A stretch of 50,351 nucleotides of DNA. Origin: Caenispirillum salinarum AK4 (lineage in GTDB: Bacteria > Pseudomonadota > Alphaproteobacteria > Rhodospirillales > Rhodospirillaceae). The stretch spans positions 1-50,351 of the forward strand of contig NZ_ANHY01000030.1 in assembly GCF_000315795.1 (NCBI RefSeq), in the 5' to 3' direction. The position numbers and the translations under genes were made by a program. The notes beneath the pieces were generated by a model. That model did not search any database. It was not told the origin of the DNA and worked only from the letters and a program-made list of their open reading frames with translations. Below, piece after piece: positions 44,030 through 50,351 of this stretch. Each line of letters begins with the position of its first letter. The first letter of the stretch is position 1.

Positions 44030-44830
44030 TCAGGCGAGCAGGACGTCGGTGACGAACTTCACGCCCGGATAGGCCAGCGTCAGCAGCAGATAGGCCACCA
44101 GCACCACCCGCGCCGCCGCCCGTCCCCGCAGGCCCCACAGGCGTTGGCCCAGCAGCAGGCCGCCGATCACCACGAAGGCCAGGATGGACAGCGTGGTCTT
44201 GTGCGAAACCTGGATCAGCTCGGCGGTCTCCAGATACTGCACGGCCATGCCGGTGACAAGGCCCAGGCCGAGAACGACCTCGGTCGCGACCAGCAGACGG
44301 ACCTGCAAGCCCTCGCTGTCCATGACCGGCGGCAGGATGGCGGTCAGGGCGTTGCGCTTCTTGCGCTTGAGCGCCCGCTCCTGCAGGAAGGCCGCCAGCG
44401 CCGCCACGGCGGACAGCGTCAGCAGGCCGTAGGTGACGACGGAGACGCCGATGTGCAGCTCCACCCATGCGTCGGGCACGGGCGCGGTCAACCGAGGCCC
44501 GGCCGCCCAGCGCCACACCACGGCCAGCAGCGACAGGCCGATCATGTAGGGCGCGAGCAGCGGCGCCAGGCGCCAGGCGCGGCGGCTGACCACGGCCAGC
44601 AGCAGGAACAGCGCCATCGAGACGGCGACGGCCACCCACATCGCCATGGCGAAGCCCGTGTTCCACGGCCCCACCACCTGACTGGCGGCATGCACGGCCG
44701 GCCCCGCCACGGCCAGCGCCGCGGCGACCCAGAAGGGCCCGTCGCGCCCCGCGTTCGGCCGCCCGTTGACCAAGGCCAGCGGCACAAGCGACAGGACGGC
44801 GCCCAGATCGAGGAGAAATCCCGGAATCAT
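44030..44830 (-). CDS. CcsA/YpjD-like cytochrome c assembly membrane protein
   Basis: A 266-residue protein with about eight membrane helices. WVELHIGVSVVTYGLL and LIQVSHKTTLSILAF place conserved histidines of the cytochrome c assembly (PF01578) fold, which bind haem at the outer face. The tryptophan-rich WWD loop of true CcmC/CcsA is absent, so it is closer to YpjD/HemX-like proteins whose role is unsettled. The ATG at 44830 lacks an obvious ribosome site; the frame opens 12 codons earlier. It is divergent from ispDF. Confidence 0.75.
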   Translation of the reverse strand: MIPGFLLDLGAVLSLVPLALVNGRPNAGRDGPFWVAAALAVAGPAVHAASQVVGPWNTGFAMAMWVAVAVSMALFLLLAVVSRRAWRLAPLLAPYMIGLSLLAVVWRWAAGPRLTAPVPDAWVELHIGVSVVTYGLLTLSAVAALAAFLQERALKRKKRNALTAILPPVMDSEGLQVRLLVATEVVLGLGLVTGMAVQYLETAELIQVSHKTTLSILAFVVIGGLLLGQRLWGLRGRAAARVVLVAYLLLTLAYPGVKFVTDVLLA

Positions 44831-44940
44831 GCGGGGACTATAGGCACAGCCTCGGGCGAAAAACAATCGCGCCGAGGGGGCGCGGCTGCTACCGTCCGCT
44901 GCAAGAGGAAAGCCTTGCGCAACAACGGAGAAGAACGGCG

Positions 44941-46107
44941 ATGACGACGGTGGTGGCTTTGGTCGTGGCGGCGGGACGGGGAGCGCGCATGGGCGGCGGC
45001 GGCCTGCCCAAGCAGTACCGCCTGCTGGGCGGGCGCCCGGTGCTGCGCCACAGCCTGGGAACGCTGGCGGGCCACCCGTCCGTCGATCATGTGCTGACCG
45101 TCATTCACCCCGACGACCGCCCGCTGTACGAAGAGGCCGCCGCCGGGCTGAACCTGGCCGACCCCGTCCCCGGCGGGGCGGAGCGGCAGGACAGCGTGCG
45201 CCTGGGGCTGGAGGCCGCCGCCGGGCTGGGCGCCGACGTGGTGCTGATCCATGACGGCGCGCGGCCCTTCGTCGACGCCGGGGTCATCGACCGGGTGGTG
45301 GCGGCGCTTATCGACCACGACGGCGCCATCCCCGCCCTGCCCGTCGCCGACACGCTCAAGCGCGGCGATGCCTCGGGCAGGATCACGGAAACCGTGCCGC
45401 GCGACGGCCTGTGGCGGGCCCAGACGCCGCAGGGGTTCCGCTTCGAGGCCATCCGCCAAGCCCACCGCGCCGCCGAGGGCAAGGTGCTGACCGACGACGC
45501 CGCCGTGCTGGAAGCCGCCGGCGGAACGGTCGTGCTGGTGCCGGGGGCGGAAGCCAACGTCAAGATCACCACCGGCGAGGACCTGACCCGCGCCGAGCGC
45601 CTGTTCGACCGGCCGCTGGAGCCGCGTACGGGCACGGGCTTCGACGTCCACGCCTTCGCCGCCGGCGGCGACGGGGTGCAGTTGTGCGGCGTGCTGGTGC
45701 CCTACTCCGCCCGCCTGGCCGGACATTCCGACGCCGACGTCGCGTGGCACGCCATCACCGACGCCATCCTGGGCGCCATCGGCGCCGCCGACATCGGCCG
45801 CCATTTCCCGCCGACCGACGAAAAGTGGAAGGGCGCGGACTCGGCCGTCTTCCTCGCCCATGCCGCCCGGCTGGTGGAAGCCCGCGGCGGCCGCATCGCC
45901 CACGTCGACGTGACGGTGATCTGTGAGCGGCCGAAAATCGGCCCCTTCCGCAGCGCCATGCGCGCGCGTACTGCCGAGGTACTGGGCCTCTCGGCGGAGC
46001 GCGTCAACGTGAAGGGCACCACGACGGAGAAGCTGGGCTTCACCGGCCGGCGCGAGGGGATCGCCGCCCAGGCGGCGGCGACGGTGCTGCTGCCGGCGCT
46101 GTTCTGA
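44941..46107 (+). CDS. ispDF: Bifunctional IspD/IspF isoprenoid enzyme
   Basis: A 388-residue fusion of two MEP-pathway enzymes. The IspD part (1-225) has VVAAGRGARMGGGGLPKQY and HDGARPFVDAGVI for CTP and MEP binding. The IspF part (about 230-388) starts TGFDVHAF and contains the metal ligands in GHSDADVAWHAITDA, then DIGRHFPPTD and the hydrophobic cavity end NVKGTTTEKLGF. It catalyses cytidylyl transfer and cyclisation to MEcPP; IspE acts between. Fusion is common in alphaproteobacteria. The ATG follows GGAGAAG. Convergent with ymdB. Confidence 0.95.
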   Translation: MTTVVALVVAAGRGARMGGGGLPKQYRLLGGRPVLRHSLGTLAGHPSVDHVLTVIHPDDRPLYEEAAAGLNLADPVPGGAERQDSVRLGLEAAAGLGADVVLIHDGARPFVDAGVIDRVVAALIDHDGAIPALPVADTLKRGDASGRITETVPRDGLWRAQTPQGFRFEAIRQAHRAAEGKVLTDDAAVLEAAGGTVVLVPGAEANVKITTGEDLTRAERLFDRPLEPRTGTGFDVHAFAAGGDGVQLCGVLVPYSARLAGHSDADVAWHAITDAILGAIGAADIGRHFPPTDEKWKGADSAVFLAHAARLVEARGGRIAHVDVTVICERPKIGPFRSAMRARTAEVLGLSAERVNVKGTTTEKLGFTGRREGIAAQAAATVLLPALF

Positions 46108-46126
46108 AGCAGGGCGGTGCCGCCGC

Positions 46127-46942
46127 TCAGACCTCCGGGATCATCTGGCTGAGGCGGCCGCCCAGGCGAAGCGGCTCGACCCGGCGCGCGAGGCCGGAGC
46201 GGTCGTCGGTTTCCACGAACACGCCGCAGACGGTCGCCGGGCCCTCCGCCGGTGCCAGGCGCTCGCCGGGAATCTTGCGGACCAGCTTGCTGACCGCGCC
46301 GTCCTTCTTCATGCCGATGACGCTGTCGTAGTCGCCGCACATGCCGGCGTCGGTCTGGTACGCCGTGCCGCCGGGCAGGATGGCGTGGTCGGCCGTCGGG
46401 ATATGGGTGTGGCTGCCGACCACAAGGCTCGCCCGGCCGTCGCAGAAGTGGCCGACGGCGCACTTTTCGCTGGTGGCCTCGGCATGGACGTCGACCAGGA
46501 TGGCATCCACCGTCGCGCCCAGGCGGAAGCGGGCGAATTCCTGCTGCAGGGCGGCAAAGGGGTCGTCCAGCGGGTCCATGAACAGCCGGCCCATGACCTG
46601 CACCACAAGCAGCTTCTTGCCGCGCTCGGTGGTGTGGATGCAGGCGCCCCGGCCCGGCGTACCCTGCGGATAGTTGGCCGGGCGCACCAGGCGCGGCTGC
46701 TTGTCGATGTAGGACAGCATCTCGCGCTGGTCCCAGGCGTGGTTGCCCAGCGTGATGACGTCGACGCCGGCCTCCAGCAGGTCCTGCGTGATGCGCACGT
46801 TCAGGCCGAAACCGTGAGCGGCGTTCTCGCCGTTGACGATCACCGCGTCCAGCTTCAGGTCCTGGCGCAGTTTCGGCACGCACTCCTGCACCGCGTCGCG
46901 GCCGGACCGTCCGACCACGTCTCCCAGATACAGAAGTCTCAT
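46127..46942 (-). CDS. YmdB-family metallophosphoesterase
   Basis: A 271-residue dinuclear-metal phosphodiesterase (TIGR00282). The metal ligands appear in MRLLYLGDVVG, VNGENAAHGFG, LGNHAWD, LVDVHAEATSEK and VGSHTHIPTADH, in the expected order. In Bacillus the homologue acts on 2',3'-cAMP and affects biofilm and sporulation choices; the substrate in this species is unknown. The start overlaps the end of the 5-formyl-THF cyclo-ligase gene by 4 bases, so they are coupled. Confidence 0.9.
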   Translation of the reverse strand: MRLLYLGDVVGRSGRDAVQECVPKLRQDLKLDAVIVNGENAAHGFGLNVRITQDLLEAGVDVITLGNHAWDQREMLSYIDKQPRLVRPANYPQGTPGRGACIHTTERGKKLLVVQVMGRLFMDPLDDPFAALQQEFARFRLGATVDAILVDVHAEATSEKCAVGHFCDGRASLVVGSHTHIPTADHAILPGGTAYQTDAGMCGDYDSVIGMKKDGAVSKLVRKIPGERLAPAEGPATVCGVFVETDDRSGLARRVEPLRLGGRLSQMIPEV

Positions 46943-47541
46943 GCCTTTTCCTTTCGCCGGTTCACCACGATGATCCCGCGCTCCGTGGCGATCCAGTCGA
47001 GCGGTTCGTCGTGCGATTCCTCGGGCACCTGGGGCAGTTCCTGCCCCGCGTAGGCGACGCCGATGGAGAGAATGTCGGTATCGACGCGCAAAGCTGCCAG
47101 GGTGCGGTCGTAAAATCCACCCCCATAGCCGAGCCGCCCGCCCGCGCGATCGAAGGCCACCAGCGGCACCAGCACCACCGAAGGCGTCACCTCGCCGGCC
47201 TCAGGCCCGGGATGGCGGGTGCCGAAGACGCCGTCCTCCAGTGCCATGCCGGGATGCCAGCGGCGGAAGGTCAGCGCCGCGTCACGGGCTCCGACGACAG
47301 GCAGGGCCGCCGTCGCGCCCGCCTCCACCACGGCGGTCAGCAGCGGCAGGACGTCGATCTCTTCGCGCATGGGCCAGAAGCCGGCGACGACGCTTTGCGG
47401 GCCGATGTGCCAGCGCCCGGTCACCACGTCCCGCAGGCCCAGCGCCGCACGGCCGCGTCCGGCCTGCTCGGCCACGGCGGGACGCCTTGCCAGACATTCG
47501 GCGCGCAGGCGCTTCTTGGTCTCGGCAAGGTCGGCGGTCAT
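46939..47541 (-). CDS. 5-Formyltetrahydrofolate cyclo-ligase
   Basis: A 200-residue ATP-dependent enzyme that converts 5-formyl-THF to methenyl-THF. FWPMREEIDVLPLL and the GRLGYGGGFYDRTLA signature (ATP and substrate site) identify the 5-FTHF cyclo-ligase family (PF01812). The start at 47541 has no clear ribosome site. Its position after 6S RNA and zapA is a widely conserved arrangement, so its mRNA probably comes from read-through of the zapA-ssrS region. Confidence 0.93.
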   Translation of the reverse strand: MTADLAETKKRLRAECLARRPAVAEQAGRGRAALGLRDVVTGRWHIGPQSVVAGFWPMREEIDVLPLLTAVVEAGATAALPVVGARDAALTFRRWHPGMALEDGVFGTRHPGPEAGEVTPSVVLVPLVAFDRAGGRLGYGGGFYDRTLAALRVDTDILSIGVAYAGQELPQVPEESHDEPLDWIATERGIIVVNRRKEKA

Positions 47542-47571
47542 GGGTCGGGGTTACCGGCTGGTCGTCTTTGG

Positions 47572-47692
47572 GGAAGATAGGGGATGCGAAGCCACCCTGG
47601 CCGTCGGCTCTACGCGACCTCCACATGGGCCACGAGCAACTACGTGGGTGCCGTGTAGTAAGGCCAGGGCCCTACCAGGGACAGCTCCCTAT
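47572..47692 (-). ncRNA. ssrS: 6S RNA
   Basis: The minus strand between zapA and the cyclo-ligase gene folds into a long rod: GATAGGG (47693-47687) pairs with CCCTATC (47582-47576), and GCCCTGGCC pairs with GGCCAGGG(T) further in, around a large internal loop with an apical CCCACG/CGTGG stem. This is the open-promoter mimic of 6S RNA, which binds the sigma-70 holoenzyme. A perfect TATAAT (47703-47698 on the minus strand) sits at the right distance from the 5' end. The conserved zapA-ssrS-cyclo-ligase order supports it. The ends are approximate; about 120 bases is somewhat short for 6S RNA. No gene fits the gap. Confidence 0.8.
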
Positions 47693-47697
47693 CTATG

Positions 47698-47703
47698 ATT
47701 ATA
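47698..47703 (-). promoter_or_regulatory. -10 element of 6S RNA
   Basis: TATAAT on the minus strand is six bases before the predicted RNA start. The -35 region is poor. Confidence 0.6.
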
Positions 47704-47755
47704 GCCCCCGGGAGTTGTGCGGCCTAACGAACCGGGCAGCCTCGCAGGATCATAC

Positions 47756-48082
47756 CTAGGACTGTTCGAGGCGCTGCGCAACGGTGTTGATGCGTTCGGA
47801 GACATTCTCCAGCTTTTCCACCACATCGGCTTCGGCCTGTTCGCGGGCCTCGCCGTCGCCCCGCAGGTGCTCAAGCTCGCCCTGCGCGTCGGTCAGTTCG
47901 TCGGCGACCATGAGCGCCGTCATGACCAGCAGCAGGCTGTCGCTGACGGTGCCCACGTCGCGGGTGATCCCGCGCGCCTTGTCGTCGAGCATGCGGCCAA
48001 GCTGGAGGATGTGCTCCTCCTGCCCGTCGTCGCAGGCGACGGTGTAGGCGCGTTCGTTGATGGTGACGGTAACCTGCCCCAA
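47756..48082 (-). CDS. zapA: Z-ring associated protein ZapA
   Basis: A 108-residue cell-division protein. The N-terminal head is VTVTINERAYTVACDDGQEEHI and the body a coiled coil rich in Asp, Glu and Leu; LGRMLDDKARGI is a conserved ZapA element (first segment given in part). ZapA bundles FtsZ filaments. The start is TTG at 48082 behind GGGGGA; no ATG is available in the conserved position. It follows the coiled-coil gene by 46 bases. Confidence 0.88.
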   Translation of the reverse strand: MGQVTVTINERAYTVACDDGQEEHILQLGRMLDDKARGITRDVGTVSDSLLLVMTALMVADELTDAQGELEHLRGDGEAREQAEADVVEKLENVSERINTVAQRLEQS

Positions 48083-48128
48083 GATGTCCCCCTGCGTGGT
48101 GTCGACGATGACATGCCGGCCGCGGCCC

Positions 48129-48926
48129 TCAGCGCTCCAGGACCGCCTTCAGGCGGCCGATGGTGGTGTCCAGCCGGCCGCTGATGCGTCCCGAAGCCTC
48201 CTTGAGGCGCGCGTGGTCGGCCTCCAGCGCCTGAAGCCGCTCGGACAGGCGGCTCCGCTCGGCGCGCACCTCGGCCAGTTCGGTGGACAGACGCTCGGCC
48301 TCCGCCTTCGCGGCATCCAGGTCTTCCGACGCGCCGGCCCGCGCCTCCAGGTCTGCGACGCGGGTGGCGGCGTCGGAAAGCTGTTCGGACAGGCGGTCGC
48401 GCTCGGCCGTCACGGCCTCCACCTGCTCGCGCGCCGCCGCGAGATCGGCCTCGGCGCTGGCGTCGGCCATGGTGCGCAGGCGCTCCACCTCGGCCGCCAG
48501 ACGGTCGCGCTCCGCCTGCGTGTCGCCCAGTTCCGTGTCCAGCCGCTCGGCCTCGGCCTGAACGGCCCGCAACTCGCCCAAAAGGTCCTCGCGCTCCTCG
48601 GCGGCCTGCCCGCGATGGGCGTCGGCCATGCGGGCGTTTTCCGCCTGGGCGCGGGCGAGCTGGTTGCGCAGCGTCTCGATCTCGGTCTTGAGCCGGCCGT
48701 TCTCCTCGGCCAGGGAGGCATCGCCGGAGCGGGCCTGCTCCAGCGCCGCGACGGCCTGATCGCGATCCTCGGCGGCGCGGTCGCGCTCGGCGATCAAGGC
48801 CGCGCGCTCCTCCTCGAAGCCCGTCGCGTTGGCGGCGGCGGCGTCCTCCAGGCGTTGCAGGGCCTCGACCAGGCCCTCCACCGCGCCGTCGATCCGCTTG
48901 AGCTTGTAGATCGCGATATTTTCCAA
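48129..48926 (-). CDS. ZauP-like long coiled-coil protein (DUF4164-type)
   Basis: A 265-residue almost fully helical protein, with heptad repeats from about residue 30 to 245 rich in Ala, Glu, Arg and Leu (for example LAEENGRLKTEIETLRNQLA). Only the two ends, LKRIDGAVEGLVEALQRLED and ISGRLDTTIGRLKAVL, look like the short conserved DUF4164 type that precedes zapA in alphaproteobacteria; in Caulobacter the partner ZauP acts with ZapA to focus the Z-ring. The middle appears enlarged. The start is TTG at 48926 with only a weak ribosome site. Role inferred from position. Confidence 0.7.
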   Translation of the reverse strand: MENIAIYKLKRIDGAVEGLVEALQRLEDAAAANATGFEEERAALIAERDRAAEDRDQAVAALEQARSGDASLAEENGRLKTEIETLRNQLARAQAENARMADAHRGQAAEEREDLLGELRAVQAEAERLDTELGDTQAERDRLAAEVERLRTMADASAEADLAAAREQVEAVTAERDRLSEQLSDAATRVADLEARAGASEDLDAAKAEAERLSTELAEVRAERSRLSERLQALEADHARLKEASGRISGRLDTTIGRLKAVLER

Positions 48927-49009
48927 GGCTCTATCGCTTTATGCTTGAGTTTGATCTAAGATTATTCGCGATTGAACGCCTGCGTCAACCGCACAGGCGT
49001 GAGGAAGCC

Positions 49010-49444
49010 GTGACGTCTGATCCCAACGCGCCACCACGCATCATCGTCCACAGCCCCGCCCATGCCAGGGCGGCCCTGGCCGCCGCGCGCGAAGCCGGCC
49101 GCCGGGTCATCCTGCAAAGCCCGCCGCGCTGCGCCCTGATCCAGGGAGCGGCCTGGTTCCACACGCTGATCGAGGCCGCCCGCGCACAAGAGCCGGGCGC
49201 GGATGCCCTGCCCGTCCTGGACTGCGGCGACGCGCCGGGTTTGGCGCTCGCCGCCCTGCGCGACGGGGCCGAGGCGGTGCGGCTGGAGGTGACGGGCTCC
49301 GCCCGCACCGCCGTCGCCGACATCGCGGACCAGCTGGGCGCCCGGCTCGACGAAGGGCCGGCGGCACCGGTGCTCGATCTTCTGGACGCCCGCGAGCCGT
49401 CGGAGGCCTGCCGCCGATTTCTGTCCAGCGGGCTGGAGGTGTAG
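49010..49444 (+). CDS. Hypothetical protein, 144 aa
   Basis: An unrecognised soluble protein. It begins [22 protein letters not shown], with alternating strands and helices ([44 protein letters not shown]), suggesting a small alpha/beta fold. The two Cys (in PRCAL and DCGD) are spaced too far for a simple metal site. GTG at 49010 with GAGGAAG just upstream is preferred; an ATG at 48941 has no ribosome site and would overlap the divergent promoter region. It precedes the ThiE-like gene by 56 bases and may be in its operon. Confidence 0.6.
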   Translation: MTSDPNAPPRIIVHSPAHARAALAAAREAGRRVILQSPPRCALIQGAAWFHTLIEAARAQEPGADALPVLDCGDAPGLALAALRDGAEAVRLEVTGSARTAVADIADQLGARLDEGPAAPVLDLLDAREPSEACRRFLSSGLEV

Positions 49445-49500
49445 CGCGGCCTCGGGTATGTAGGGCCGACGTTTTCTATATTCCGACTGGACCCGCCGAT

Positions 49501-50274
49501 ATGGCCGAGCGCGACGACGACATTCCTGAAGACCTGGACGACCCGGACGCCTTTGAGGACGAGGACGAGGACCACGAAGGGCTGGACGGCGCCGAGGTGC
49601 CCGACCTGGAAACCATGGTCGGCATGGTCGAGCGCGAGCCCTGCCGGCTGTACCTCATCACGCCCCCGCGCCTTGATGACCTGGATGCGTTCGCCGACAC
49701 CCTGGCGCGCGCCCTGGATGCCGGCGACTGCGCGGCCCTGCAGATCCGCCTGAAGGACGCGGATGACGATGCGGTCAAGCGCGCCGTCGACCGCCTGCGC
49801 CCCATCGCCCAGGACCGCGACGTCGCCGTGCTGCTCAACGACCGGCCGGATCTGGCGAAACAGACCGGCTGCGACGGCGCCCACGTCGGACAGGAGGACA
49901 CCCCCTACCGCGAGGCACGGCGCATCCTGGGCGAGGACGCCATCGTCGGCGTCACCTGCCATGACAGCCGCCACCTGGCGATGGTCGCCGCCGAGGACGG
50001 GGCCGACTACGTGGCCTTCGGCGCCTTCTACCCCACGCTGACCAAGAATCCCAAGGCCGCCGCCGACCTGGACATCCTGCGCTGGTGGCAGGTGATGATG
50101 CAGGTGCCTTGCGTCGCCATCGGCGGCATCGTCCCGGACAACGCCCGGCCGGTGGTCGAGGCCGGCGCGGACTTCCTGGCCGTCTGCGGCGGCGTGTGGA
50201 ACCATGCCGAAGGACCCGAGGCCGCCGTGAAGGCGCTCAACGCCATCATGGCTGAGGTCACGGGCACCGCCTGA
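49501..50274 (+). CDS. ThiE-like thiamine-phosphate synthase
   Basis: A 257-residue TIM-barrel protein. Residues 1-45 are a strongly acidic extension ([20 protein letters not shown]). The barrel shows [30 protein letters not shown] (in part), [11 protein letters not shown] and [11 protein letters not shown], all ThiE/TenI positions for pyrimidine, phosphate and thiazole binding; TCHDS replaces the common S-A/T-H block. It may couple the two thiamine halves, or be a paralogue with another role, since no thiC, thiG or riboswitch is nearby. The gene ends just before the artefactual contig edge. Confidence 0.78.
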   Translation: MAERDDDIPEDLDDPDAFEDEDEDHEGLDGAEVPDLETMVGMVEREPCRLYLITPPRLDDLDAFADTLARALDAGDCAALQIRLKDADDDAVKRAVDRLRPIAQDRDVAVLLNDRPDLAKQTGCDGAHVGQEDTPYREARRILGEDAIVGVTCHDSRHLAMVAAEDGADYVAFGAFYPTLTKNPKAAADLDILRWWQVMMQVPCVAIGGIVPDNARPVVEAGADFLAVCGGVWNHAEGPEAAVKALNAIMAEVTGTA

Positions 50275-50294
50275 TCCCGGTCCGGGGGTGACGG

Positions 50295-50351
50295 CGCGGC
50301 GGGGGGGGGCCCCCCCCCGGGGGGCGGCCCCCCCCCCCCCCCCCCCCCCCC
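50295..50351. other. Low-complexity contig end, probable artefact
   Basis: The last 57 or so bases are runs of G and C ending in an uninterrupted C run, mirroring the left end of the window. This is unlikely to be genomic. Confidence 0.75.

Noticed and set aside
49445-49500. TPP riboswitch before the ThiE-like gene
   Set aside because: The gap is only 56 bases and no THI-box element (CTGAGA) is present.

Overview
The window is a 50 kb, very GC-rich bacterial contig that looks like ordinary chromosome of an alphaproteobacterium, most likely in the Rhodospirillales (Azospirillum-like). Pointers are the dusB-ntrB-ntrC-ntrY-ntrX-trkA-dat-hfq-hflX block, a fused ispDF gene, COQ9 and DUF1192 genes, a TrcR-type (DUF1013) regulator, and an N-terminal decarboxylase gene that closely resembles Azospirillum phenylpyruvate/indolepyruvate decarboxylase as I remember it. 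No phage, transposase, CRISPR array, rRNA or tRNA gene was seen. Both contig ends are homopolymer G/C runs that look like sequencing or assembly artefact.

Layout. 0.2-7.4 kb: ipdC/ppdC decarboxylase, a CPA1 cation/proton antiporter, a long-tailed RhlE-type DEAD-box helicase on the minus strand, an isochorismatase-like hydrolase and an alpha/beta hydrolase. 7.5-13 kb: a methyltransferase-like protein, rpmJ with a clear promoter and terminator, and the glcDEF glycolate oxidase operon. 13.2-16 kb: a small-gene region with a Pmp3/YqaE membrane peptide, an FeSII (Shethna II)-like [2Fe-2S] ferredoxin divergent from a nitrogenase-associated ArsC-fold protein, two paralogous small membrane proteins and a periplasmic DUF411 protein. 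This is the most accessory-looking part of the window. 16-21 kb: 3-hydroxybutyrate dehydrogenase, DUF1192, a PIG3-type quinone oxidoreductase, TrcR-like regulator, Dps and two unrecognised genes. 21.4-29.5 kb: prpE, two DUF465 proteins flanking ubiX and pfkA, a degenerate GGDEF protein, purEK and a short-chain dehydrogenase. 29.7-31.4 kb: COQ9 and peptide deformylase divergent from rpsU. 31.7-44 kb: the minus-strand run hflX, hfq, HAD phosphatase, dat, trkA, ntrX, ntrY, ntrC, ntrB, dusB. 44-50 kb: a CcsA/YpjD-like membrane protein, ispDF, ymdB, 5-formyl-THF cyclo-ligase, 6S RNA, zapA, a ZauP-like coiled coil, an unrecognised protein and a ThiE-like enzyme.

How the genes work together. Two nitrogen-responsive two-component systems (NtrBC and NtrYX) sit together with dusB (the nifR3 position). 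About 28 kb away lie two genes whose families are tied to nitrogenase: an FeSII-like ferredoxin, which in Azotobacter shields nitrogenase from oxygen, and a nitrogenase-associated ArsC-like protein. No nif structural gene is in the window, so diazotrophy is only suggested. Carbon-side genes (glycolate oxidation, 3-hydroxybutyrate oxidation, propionate activation, aromatic 2-oxoacid decarboxylation) fit a versatile soil or plant-associated heterotroph that stores polyhydroxybutyrate.

No wholly new system could be demonstrated. The best leads are the FeSII-like/ArsC-like divergent pair with its Cys/His tail, the histone-H1-like tail of the helicase, the degenerate GGDEF protein, the enlarged ZauP-like coiled coil, several orphan proteins and families of intergenic palindromes.
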